From JAVVEG01 sp032251455 (GTDB lineage Bacteria; Pseudomonadota; Gammaproteobacteria; Pseudomonadales; Pseudohongiellaceae), in the NCBI GenBank assembly GCA_032251455.1, contig JAVVEG010000011.1, positions 1 through 64,000 of the forward strand: a stretch of DNA of 64,000 bases, given 5' to 3'. A program made the position numbers and the translations under genes. Below are positions 52,823-59,355 of the stretch, one piece after another (position 1 is the stretch's first letter; the number at the start of each line of letters is the position of its first letter). The notes below the pieces were generated by a model. That model had not been told where the DNA came from. It saw nothing but the letters and a program-made list of their open reading frames with translations, and did not search any database.

Positions 52823-53179
52823 TCAAAAGCAGTTTTCCGGACGCGGCAAACCTGCAATCTTGCTGGCTATCAGGGCAGGATTACCGGGAAAAAGCTGCAA
52901 CAGATAAAGGCTGTTGCCTTTTTCCGAACCCAGTTCCATGCGGACATAACGTACCAGCGGGCGCATGGCTGGCGACAAACCATAGCGATCGTGGAAGCGG
53001 CGCAGTAATAGAATGATTTCCCAGTGAGACGGCTGCAGGGTGATTTCTTCTGCCGCGGCAAGTTGTACCGCCACCTGTTCGTTCCAGTCCTGGAGATTGC
53101 GCAGATAGCCGTCCTTGTCCCTGGCCGGCAGTATTCGGTCGTTGCCGGTATTTCGATGCTTATCGAGCAGCGAGTTCAT
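52823..53179 (-). CDS. tusE: Sulfur relay protein TusE (DsrC family)
   Basis: A 118-residue DsrC-like protein. LQDWNEQVAVQLAAAEEITLQPSHWEII and the C-terminal GLPRPENCF carry the conserved terminal cysteine that accepts persulfide from TusD and passes it to MnmA. Only the final cysteine is present, which fits TusE rather than a dissimilatory DsrC with two. The ATG at 53179 gives normal length; a TTG at 53218 would overlap tusB. Confidence 0.9.
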   Translation of the reverse strand: MNSLLDKHRNTGNDRILPARDKDGYLRNLQDWNEQVAVQLAAAEEITLQPSHWEIILLLRRFHDRYGLSPAMRPLVRYVRMELGSEKGNSLYLLQLFPGNPALIASKIAGLPRPENCF

Positions 53180-53184
53180 GTTGA

Positions 53185-53484
53185 TCAGAACCAACTGATG
53201 GTTTTGCTGTATTGACAACTCAACTCAACAAACCCGGTATAGTCGACGAGCCGCATTCTCTGCTGTGGATTCATCACCAGCCCCCTGGCCTCCATGTCTG
53301 ACTGCAAGACAAAGACATCCCTGCCTGAATCGATAGCCTGCTCCAGAACCGGACTGCCAACAAGATAGACTCCATCCTGGAGCAACAGAATGGCATCACC
53401 CGACGAGCTCATGCGCAGGCAGCTATGCAGCAGTGCCGGTGGGGTGCCCGCCTTGTTGACGGTATGTAATGTGGCTGCGTTCAT
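53185..53484 (-). CDS. tusB: Sulfur relay protein TusB
   Basis: A 99-residue DsrH-like protein, the smallest part of the TusBCD complex that moves sulfur for tRNA 2-thiolation. MNAATLHTVNKAG, SSGDAILLLQDGVYLV and QSDMEARGL-MNPQQRMRLVDYTGFVEL resemble E. coli TusB. It lies 8 bp after tusC. Confidence 0.88.
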   Translation of the reverse strand: MNAATLHTVNKAGTPPALLHSCLRMSSSGDAILLLQDGVYLVGSPVLEQAIDSGRDVFVLQSDMEARGLVMNPQQRMRLVDYTGFVELSCQYSKTISWF

Positions 53485-53492
53485 AGAGTGGC

Positions 53493-53864
53493 TTACAGGG
53501 TAAAAACCTGATCCGAGGCCTTGATGAGGTTTCTCAGTTCATCACGGCTGCAGGTTCGGAAACCTGTTTGCAGTAATTGGTCCGCAGTCAGATTCCGTTC
53601 TTGCAGAGACTGCGCTTCCACCAGAATGCTGTCAACACCGTACAGTGGGAGTGCTTCCAGTGCAGCACCCAGATTCTTGTTATGTATATTTTCAGGTCGT
53701 TGACCGGCCAGCAATTGATAAACCCCGTCATCCATGAACAGATAGTGCACCTGCTGGTCGAAGACGGCTGCAGCCAGCACCATGTCCAGACAGGCCTTGG
53801 CGTGTTCCGTGGAGTAGGGCGCTCGCCGGCTGATAAAGGTAATCGTTTTATTCGCTGCAGACAT
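53493..53864 (-). CDS. tusC: Sulfur relay protein TusC
   Basis: A 123-residue DsrF-like protein. FISRRAPYSTEHAKACLDMVLAAAVFDQ and YLFMDDGVYQLLAGQ match TusC, which assembles with TusB and TusD. It lies 24 bp after tusD on the minus strand. Confidence 0.9.
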   Translation of the reverse strand: MSAANKTITFISRRAPYSTEHAKACLDMVLAAAVFDQQVHYLFMDDGVYQLLAGQRPENIHNKNLGAALEALPLYGVDSILVEAQSLQERNLTADQLLQTGFRTCSRDELRNLIKASDQVFTL

Positions 53865-53888
53865 GGTATCGGACTCTTGCCATCGTGC

Positions 53889-54278
53889 TCACTCACCAAA
53901 ACCAATGACACGATCGGATTGCAGGCAGGCATCTACCAGTTGTCCCAAACCCGATATTTCATAGGGCTCGGCCAGATTATGGCAGGTCTTGTCATAACGC
54001 TCGGCTTCGGCCACATTGAGAATGCCGCGCCTCAATGCAGAAGAGACACAGACCACGGCGTCCAGGCCTCGGTTTTCGATCAGTTGCTGCCAGGCTACGG
54101 GCAAATTGAATTCATCCTGAGGCGGTTGAGACAACTGGCTGCCGTTAAGCACCCCGTCATGATAGAAAAAAAGGCGGTAGATGTGATGCCCCTGCGCAAG
54201 GGCTGCCTCGGTATAAAGAAAGGCGGTACGGGCAGCCTGCGCAGTGGGTGGAGAGTAAACAACAACGCTGATGTTCAC
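53889..54278 (-). CDS. tusD: Sulfur relay protein TusD
   Basis: A 129-residue DsrE-like protein. It carries the catalytic cysteine in VVCVSSALRRGIL near residue 77, which takes persulfide from TusA. It lies 10 bp after yccA, so yccA-tusDCBE is probably one transcription unit. The relay ends at MnmA, encoded 20 kb away. Confidence 0.92.
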   Translation of the reverse strand: MNISVVVYSPPTAQAARTAFLYTEAALAQGHHIYRLFFYHDGVLNGSQLSQPPQDEFNLPVAWQQLIENRGLDAVVCVSSALRRGILNVAEAERYDKTCHNLAEPYEISGLGQLVDACLQSDRVIGFGE

Positions 54279-54288
54279 GTTTCAGGTT

Positions 54289-54951
54289 TTACTCGTCGCC
54301 AGAGAATGCCATCAGCAGGTGGATCAGACTCATGAAGATATTGTAGATGGAAACATACAGGGCAATGGTTGCCAGGATGTAGTTGCGCTCACCACCGTTT
54401 ACGATGGCACCGGTTTGCATCAGGATGATTGCACTGGAAAACAGCATGAAACCTACCGACATGGCCAGTTGCAGGGCGGGCATTTGCAGGAAGAGGTTGA
54501 GCACCATGGCGCCCAGCAAGACCAGAAAGCCGGCAAAGACAAAACCATTGAGGAAGGAGAAATCTTTCTTGGACACCAGCGCATAGCCAGAGAGCCCAAA
54601 GAAAATAAAGGCCGTGCCGCCCAAGGCTGTGGTGACAACCTGGCTACCGGCACTGCTGGACATCAGCATACCTATCAATGGTCCGGTGCCGTAGCCAATA
54701 AGCCCGGCAAAGGCGAAGATGGACACCAGTCCCCAGGCGCTGTTGGCCAGATAATGTGTGGCAAAAAGCAGGCCATACAGGCCAATCAGATAAACCCAGA
54801 TATTCAGAGGCTGGGCATTGAAGCTCAATGCGGCCATCACTGCGCTGAAAGCCAGCGTCATCCCCAGCAACAAGTAGGTATTTTTCAGTACCTTGTTGAT
54901 TTCTATAGCGGAATCACGGCTACGTGCAATATTTAATTCATACTGGCTCAT
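54289..54951 (-). CDS. yccA: Bax inhibitor-1/YccA family membrane protein
   Basis: A 220-residue protein with seven hydrophobic segments. NKVLKNTYLLLGMTLAFSAV and the C-terminal NIFMSLIHLLMAFSGDE match YccA, which modulates FtsH in E. coli. The conserved acidic end, implicated in calcium or proton sensing in BI-1 proteins, is present. Confidence 0.9.
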   Translation of the reverse strand: MSQYELNIARSRDSAIEINKVLKNTYLLLGMTLAFSAVMAALSFNAQPLNIWVYLIGLYGLLFATHYLANSAWGLVSIFAFAGLIGYGTGPLIGMLMSSSAGSQVVTTALGGTAFIFFGLSGYALVSKKDFSFLNGFVFAGFLVLLGAMVLNLFLQMPALQLAMSVGFMLFSSAIILMQTGAIVNGGERNYILATIALYVSIYNIFMSLIHLLMAFSGDE

Positions 54952-55092
54952 CTGTTGAAACCTCCAATTGATACGACAAATCCATAAGAAGATCTACCCG
55001 ACAATAGACCGTCGACAAGTTGATAATCATACAGTCCGGGTGGCCAAAATCAACGCTTTTCGGCTATATCAGGGCTTGTCGACATTCTCCGG

Positions 55093-55120
55093 TTGACTGC
55101 ACTATAAATTATAGTAAGAT
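55093..55120 (+). promoter_or_regulatory. Promoter of tRNA-Ser
   Basis: TTGACT and TAAGAT are separated by 16 bp, and the sequence after the -10 box is C-rich (TCTGCCCCTG), a discriminator typical of growth-rate-controlled stable-RNA promoters. The predicted start is about 8 nt before the mature tRNA. Confidence 0.65.
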
Positions 55121-55134
55121 TCTGCCCCTGTTGC

Positions 55135-55224
55135 GGAGGGGTGGCAGAGTGGTTTAATGCACCGGTCTTGAAAACCGACGAGGGTGAAAGCCCTCCGAGA
55201 GTTCGAATCTCTCCCCCTCCGCCA
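55135..55224 (+). tRNA. tRNA-Ser (UGA)
   Basis: A 90-nt serine tRNA with encoded CCA. The acceptor stem GGAGGGG pairs with CCCCTCC, the anticodon loop CTTGAAA contains TGA, a long variable arm (GAGGGTGAAAGCCCTC region) is present, and the T-arm has GAGAGTTCGAATCTC. The top pair of the anticodon stem appears to be C-A rather than C-G. It lies downstream of yccA, the same neighbour as in Pseudomonas. Confidence 0.97.
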
Positions 55225-55416
55225 ACCTTTCAGAATCTACCACCTCCAAACCCCACTCCAGTCAATTAGAAACTCCCACGCCCAGCGGGGGGAGAGTTCG
55301 AACTCGATCAGAGAGTTCGACTGATTGCGCAGCAATCAGCAACGAGCGCTTAGCGCGAAGCCCGCAGGGGCAAAACAGCCCCAAGGCTGTTTTGATTAAT
55401 CTCTCCCCCTCCGCCA
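55225..55416 (+). repeat. 192-bp tandem unit 1, ending in a copy of the tRNA-Ser 3' end
   Basis: The unit starts right after the tRNA CCA and ends with AATCTCTCCCCCTCCGCCA, identical to the last 19 bases of the tRNA. Inside are the palindrome GAGTTCGAACTC, a second T-arm-like GAGAGTTCGA, a hairpin CTGATTGC/GCAATCAG, and a terminator-like hairpin. Unit 2 follows directly with only a few differences. No protein gene is credible here. Confidence 0.93.
55371..55398. terminator. Terminator hairpin in repeat unit 1
   Basis: CAAAACAGCC and GGCTGTTTTG form a perfect 10-bp stem with a CCAA loop. The stem has A residues on one side and T residues on the other, so it could work in both directions, ending tRNA-Ser transcripts and those of convergent rlmE. 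Confidence 0.75.
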
Positions 55417-55608
55417 CTATTTCAGAATCTACCACCTCCAAACCCCACTCCAATCAATTAGAAACTCCCACGCCCAGCGGGGGGAGAGTTCGAACTCGAT
55501 CAGAGAGTTCGACTGATTGCGCAGCAATCAGCAACGAGCGCTTAGCGCGAAGCCCGCAGGGGCAAAACAGCCCCAAGGCTGTTTTGATTAATCTCTCCCC
55601 CTCACCCA
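55417..55608 (+). repeat. 192-bp tandem unit 2, ending inside rlmE
   Basis: Nearly identical to unit 1: differences are the first three bases, one G to A change in the CCAGTCAATT region, and the final bases (CTCACCCA instead of CTCCGCCA). Its last 7 bases overlap the rlmE stop region, so the third copy of the tRNA 3' end has diverged where it is part of that gene. Confidence 0.93.
55563..55590. terminator. Terminator hairpin in repeat unit 2
   Basis: The exact second copy of the CAAAACAGCC/GGCTGTTTTG stem-loop, 192 bp from the first. It is immediately downstream of rlmE on the minus strand and is the likely terminator for that gene. Confidence 0.75.
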
Positions 55609-56222
55609 ACAAACCCCTTGCCCACCAAAAACACCTCCCGCGACCGGGCCCTGGATGCCTCTGGCTTGCGCACCAGTAATTTATCAAAATGGCCTCTTGT
55701 AGACCTGACATAGTCTTCATAGCCCGCCCCATGAAAAACCTTGGCAATGAAACTCCCACCAGGCTTCAATACCGCCACCGCCATCTCCAGGGCAAGTTCG
55801 ACCAGGTAGATTGAGCTTGCCTGGTCGGCCGCATCCACTCCACTGATATTGGGTGCCATGTCGGACATCAGCAGGTCCACTTGCTCACCATTCAGTTCAG
55901 CAAGAATCTGCTGAAATACCGCATCCTCCGTGAAATCGCCTTGCAGGAAAACGACACCGGGGATCGCTGCCATCGGCAGAATATCCGAAGCAATAATCTT
56001 GCCCTGCTTGCCCACTTGGGGTGCAATCACCTGGGACCAACCGCCAGGGGCTGAACCCAGATCCAATACCAGCATGCCGGGCCGGACCAGCTTGTCCTTG
56101 GCAAGGATTTCCAGTAATTTGTAGCTGGCCCGCGAACGAAAACCATCGATCTGCGCCTTTTTGACGAAAGGGTCATTGACGTGCTCGTCCAGCCAGCGCT
56201 TACTGCTTTTGGATCTTGCCAT
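55602..56222 (-). CDS. rlmE: 23S rRNA 2'-O-ribose methyltransferase RlmE (FtsJ)
   Basis: A 206-residue SAM-dependent enzyme methylating U2552 of 23S rRNA. It has RSRASYKLLEI, the SAM motif VLDLGSAPGGWSQV near residue 53, SDMAPNISG near 120 and FIAKVFHGAG near 160, covering the K-D-K-E tetrad (final glutamate in SREVFLVGKG). The usual downstream ftsH is absent; the gene faces tRNA-Ser, and its stop codon lies inside the last tRNA-derived repeat. Confidence 0.95.
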   Translation of the reverse strand: MARSKSSKRWLDEHVNDPFVKKAQIDGFRSRASYKLLEILAKDKLVRPGMLVLDLGSAPGGWSQVIAPQVGKQGKIIASDILPMAAIPGVVFLQGDFTEDAVFQQILAELNGEQVDLLMSDMAPNISGVDAADQASSIYLVELALEMAVAVLKPGGSFIAKVFHGAGYEDYVRSTRGHFDKLLVRKPEASRARSREVFLVGKGFVG

Positions 56223-56376
56223 GGTTTCTATCCATTTTATCGATCGGTAATTCTAACATTTTCGATGCAGCTTGATTGTTCTGTTTTGTGCTCAGGATTC
56301 TGAGTAAAATCAGCCAATTCATCTTGATCAAACTATTTCAGATTACCTATGTCGGAGTCACCGACCAGGATTGTGT

Positions 56377-58014
56377 ATGTTGCGGCTTACCGAGCTGGCT
56401 CTACCATTGGATCATCCTCCGGCAGCATTACGGGTAGCCATACTCGAACGCCTGCATCTGGCCGAAGACCAACTGATCACTTTCCAGGTCTTCAAGCGCA
56501 GCTACGATGCCAGGAAAAAGAACAGTGAGATCAAGTATGTTTATATCATTGACCTGGAGGTGAGCGACGAAGCTGGGCTCCTGCAGCGACTTTCCAGCGA
56601 TCCACACCTGCGCATTGCACCGGATACCTCCTATCACCCCGTTGGCCGGGCTCCTGCAGGATTAAGACAACGCCCGGTCGTCATCGGGTTTGGACCTTGC
56701 GGTTTGTTTGCCGCTCTTGTTCTGGCACAAATGGGATTTCGTCCCCTGGTGCTGGAGCGGGGCAGGGAAGTGCGACAACGCACCCAGGACACCTGGAAAT
56801 TATGGCGCAAAAATATCCTGGACAGCGAATCCAATGTGCAGTTTGGTGAGGGCGGGGCCGGACTGTTTTCCGATGGCAAACTTTATAGCCAGATCAAGGA
56901 TCCCAAATTCCTTGGCCGCAAGGTCATGCAGGAGTTTGTCAAAGCGGGTGCTCCGGCTGAAATCCTGACCGTCAGCAAACCCCATATAGGCACCTTTCGC
57001 CTGACCGGTGTGGTGGCAGCCATGCGCGAACAAATCCTGGCCCTGGGTGGAGAAGTACGCTTTGAAAGCAAAGTCAGCGCCCTGTTGCTGGAGCAGAACC
57101 AGGTTCAGGGAGTGCGCCTTGAATCCGGTGAAGAAATAGCCAGTCAACACCTTGTGCTTGCCCCTGGTCATAGCGCACGGGATACGTTTCGAGCCTTGCA
57201 TAAACAAGGCGTTTACATGGAGGCAAAACCCTTCGCCATCGGTTTTCGCATCGAACATCCTCAGTCCTTGATTGATCAGGCCAGGCTGGGAAAATATGCC
57301 TCTCACCCGGCTTTGGGCGCAGCCGACTACAAACTGGTTCATCATGCCCGCAATGGCCGGGCAGTCTACAGCTTCTGCATGTGCCCAGGCGGGACAGTAG
57401 TGGCCGCCACCTCCGAACCCGGCCGGGTCGTGACCAATGGAATGAGTCAGTATTCCCGCAATGAACGCAACGCCAATGCCGGCATCGTTGTGGGGATTGC
57501 CCCGCAACAGGATTACCCCGAGGAAGTGCTTGCCGGGCTGGCCTTGCAGGAACAACTTGAAACCAGCGCTTTCAAGCTGGGTGGTGAAAACTACTGTGCG
57601 CCTGCACAGTTGCTGGGCGATTTCCTGGCTGCCAGAGCTTCGACTGGATTGGGTTCAGTCCAGCCTTCGTATAAACCCGGAGTCAAGTTGACAGACCTGA
57701 CGCAATCACTGCCCGGATACGCCATTGAGGCAATCCAGGAAGCCCTGCCGGTCTTTGCTCGCCAGATAAAAGGGTTTGACCGGGAAGATGCCATTTTGAC
57801 CGGGGTGGAAACACGCACCTCGGCACCAATCCGCATCACCCGTGACCCGCAGACACTACAAAGCCTTAATATCAAAGGGCTGTATCCAGCCGGTGAAGGG
57901 GCAGGGTACGCGGGTGGCATACTGTCTGCCGGTGTTGATGGTATCCGGGTCGCTGAAGCCTTGATCATTGATATGATTGCCACACACAACAAGAGCCAGC
58001 AAGCATGCCCATGA
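56377..58014 (+). CDS. FAD-dependent oxidoreductase of uncharacterised family
   Basis: A 545-residue flavoprotein. After an N-terminal domain of about 90 residues (FQVFKRSYDARKKNSEIKYVYII) comes the dinucleotide motif VIGFGPCGLFAALVLA near 105, then NVQFGEGGAGLFSDGKLYSQIKDP and the C-terminal YPAGEGAGYAGGILSAGVDGIRVAEA. These match a widespread family of putative FAD dehydrogenases with no settled function. The ATG at 56377 has AGGA 6 bp upstream. It overlaps the following methyltransferase gene by 10 bp. Confidence 0.85.
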   Translation: MLRLTELALPLDHPPAALRVAILERLHLAEDQLITFQVFKRSYDARKKNSEIKYVYIIDLEVSDEAGLLQRLSSDPHLRIAPDTSYHPVGRAPAGLRQRPVVIGFGPCGLFAALVLAQMGFRPLVLERGREVRQRTQDTWKLWRKNILDSESNVQFGEGGAGLFSDGKLYSQIKDPKFLGRKVMQEFVKAGAPAEILTVSKPHIGTFRLTGVVAAMREQILALGGEVRFESKVSALLLEQNQVQGVRLESGEEIASQHLVLAPGHSARDTFRALHKQGVYMEAKPFAIGFRIEHPQSLIDQARLGKYASHPALGAADYKLVHHARNGRAVYSFCMCPGGTVVAATSEPGRVVTNGMSQYSRNERNANAGIVVGIAPQQDYPEEVLAGLALQEQLETSAFKLGGENYCAPAQLLGDFLAARASTGLGSVQPSYKPGVKLTDLTQSLPGYAIEAIQEALPVFARQIKGFDREDAILTGVETRTSAPIRITRDPQTLQSLNIKGLYPAGEGAGYAGGILSAGVDGIRVAEALIIDMIATHNKSQQACP

Positions 58015-58751
58015 CTGTCGATCAACTGAAAAAGCTCAAGCAGAAAAAATACCGGCAGGAATCGGGGTTTTTCCTTGCAGAAGGGGAGCACCTGGTGCTG
58101 GAGCTGCTGAAGGCAGCTGAAAGAAATCCGGCTTTAAAGAGCTGTGAGCTCTTCATGACGGAAAAATATCAGGAGATGAACTGTCCTTATCCACAGCACT
58201 ATTTGACATCACGGCAAATGTCACAGATATCGGATACAAAAACCCCGCAGGGTATTTTCGCCATCGTTGCCCAGGAAGAACTGCTCAAGAGCCTGCAGTC
58301 ACAGGCGTCCAAGCGGGAAAAGCCCAGATCTGTCTATCTGTATCAGATTCAGGATCCGGGCAATCTCGGCACGATTTTGCGCTCATTGGCCTGGTTCGGA
58401 GATTTTCAGTGTCTGCTCAGCCCCGATTCTGTCGACCCCTTCAACAGCAAGGTGGTTCGTGCCAGTATGGGAGCCATTTTTCATGTTCCCCTGCGGCTTG
58501 ATGTCAGCCTGGCTCAGTTGAAAAGTGAGCATCAGCGTATTGCCTTGCTTGATATGCAGGGTACCCCTTTGACGGATCCCGGCTTTCAACAGCTTGATTG
58601 CCTGCTGTTTGGTAATGAAGCCAGAGGGGTGCCCGCTGATGAACTGGCTGATTTACCCGTGCAGCGTTTCACCATCGCTGGCTGTGGCAGTATTGATTCA
58701 CTGAATCTGGCTTCGGCACTTACCCTTTGTGCCTATGAACTAAACCGTTGA
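58005..58751 (+). CDS. SpoU/TrmH-family RNA 2'-O-methyltransferase
   Basis: A 248-residue SPOUT enzyme with an N-terminal substrate-binding domain (KKYRQESGFFLAEGEHLVLELL) and the three SpoU motifs: QIQDPGNLGTILRS near 105, LLFGNEARGVP near 200 and SIDSLNLASALTLCAYEL near 230. It methylates rRNA or tRNA at an unknown site; relatives include RlmB and TsnR-type enzymes. Its last codons are part of a 13-bp degenerate repeat. Confidence 0.88.
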   Translation: MPMTVDQLKKLKQKKYRQESGFFLAEGEHLVLELLKAAERNPALKSCELFMTEKYQEMNCPYPQHYLTSRQMSQISDTKTPQGIFAIVAQEELLKSLQSQASKREKPRSVYLYQIQDPGNLGTILRSLAWFGDFQCLLSPDSVDPFNSKVVRASMGAIFHVPLRLDVSLAQLKSEHQRIALLDMQGTPLTDPGFQQLDCLLFGNEARGVPADELADLPVQRFTIAGCGSIDSLNLASALTLCAYELNR

Positions 58752-58784
58752 ACTAAACCATTGAAGCAAATCGATGAACTTAAG
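58736..58784 (+). repeat. 13-bp degenerate tandem repeat at the 3' end of the SpoU gene
   Basis: TGAACTAAACCGT, TGAACTAAACCAT, TGAAGCAAATCGA and TGAACTTAAG follow in tandem. The stop codon of the gene is the TGA that opens the second unit, and the later units repeat the gene end downstream. Confidence 0.85.
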
Positions 58785-58815
58785 CTGAGATAACAGCACC
58801 TCGCAGGAAATAAAC

Positions 58816-59349
58816 ATGGCTAAATCCCTGACAGAACAACTATTGGGCGCAGGTCTGGTCGACAAGAAAAAAGTGGACAAGGCACGCAAGGAAAAGCGCA
58901 AGGAAAAAAAATCTGCTGGATCGGTGGCGGCCGATACTCAAGCCCGCCTGCAACAAGAACGGGCACAACAGATTGCCCGCGACCGGGAGCTCAACCAACA
59001 GCGCCTGGAGCAGGAGAGGGCGCGAGCCATCGCTGCCCAGGTAAAACAGATGTTGCAGCATTCCGCACAGCGGGCAGATGGTGACATCCGGTTCAGTTTC
59101 ACCGATCCTCGCTCCAACAAAATCAAACAGTTATATGTGGATGTGAATGTGCAGAATCAATTGGCACGAGGTCAACTGGCAATTTGTGTCGAAGGGGATA
59201 ACTATGTGTTGGTGCCGCGGGTAGTAGCTGACAAAATCCGCGAACGGCAGCCCCAGGCTGTCATTTTCCTGGCTGAGCCGAATCAGGAGGTTCCCGCAGA
59301 GGATGATCCCTACCGGGATTTCCCTATCCCGGACGATCTGATGTGGTGA
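58816..59349 (+). CDS. DUF2058 (YaiL-like) protein
   Basis: A 177-residue protein starting MAKSLTEQLLGAGLVDKKKVDKARKEKRKEKK-type sequence (read in two parts), then a Gln/Arg-rich coiled coil (about residues 40-85) and a C-terminal domain with IRFSFTDPRSNKIKQLYV. This is the DUF2058 family, described as nucleoprotein/polynucleotide-associated in E. coli. The exact role is unknown. It is convergent with the amidohydrolase gene, 6 bp apart. Confidence 0.85.
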   Translation: MAKSLTEQLLGAGLVDKKKVDKARKEKRKEKKSAGSVAADTQARLQQERAQQIARDRELNQQRLEQERARAIAAQVKQMLQHSAQRADGDIRFSFTDPRSNKIKQLYVDVNVQNQLARGQLAICVEGDNYVLVPRVVADKIRERQPQAVIFLAEPNQEVPAEDDPYRDFPIPDDLMW

Positions 59350-59355
59350 GCTTGC

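Noticed and set aside
55011..55083. GTCGACAAG / CTTGTCGAC inverted repeat upstream of tRNA-Ser
   Set aside because: Nine base pairs separated by 55 bp can occur by chance, and no associated feature or second copy was found.
55262..55759. Short minus-strand frames across the 192-bp repeats
   Set aside because: They merely repeat the same peptide because the DNA is repeated and run into rlmE out of frame; no start signals or similarity.
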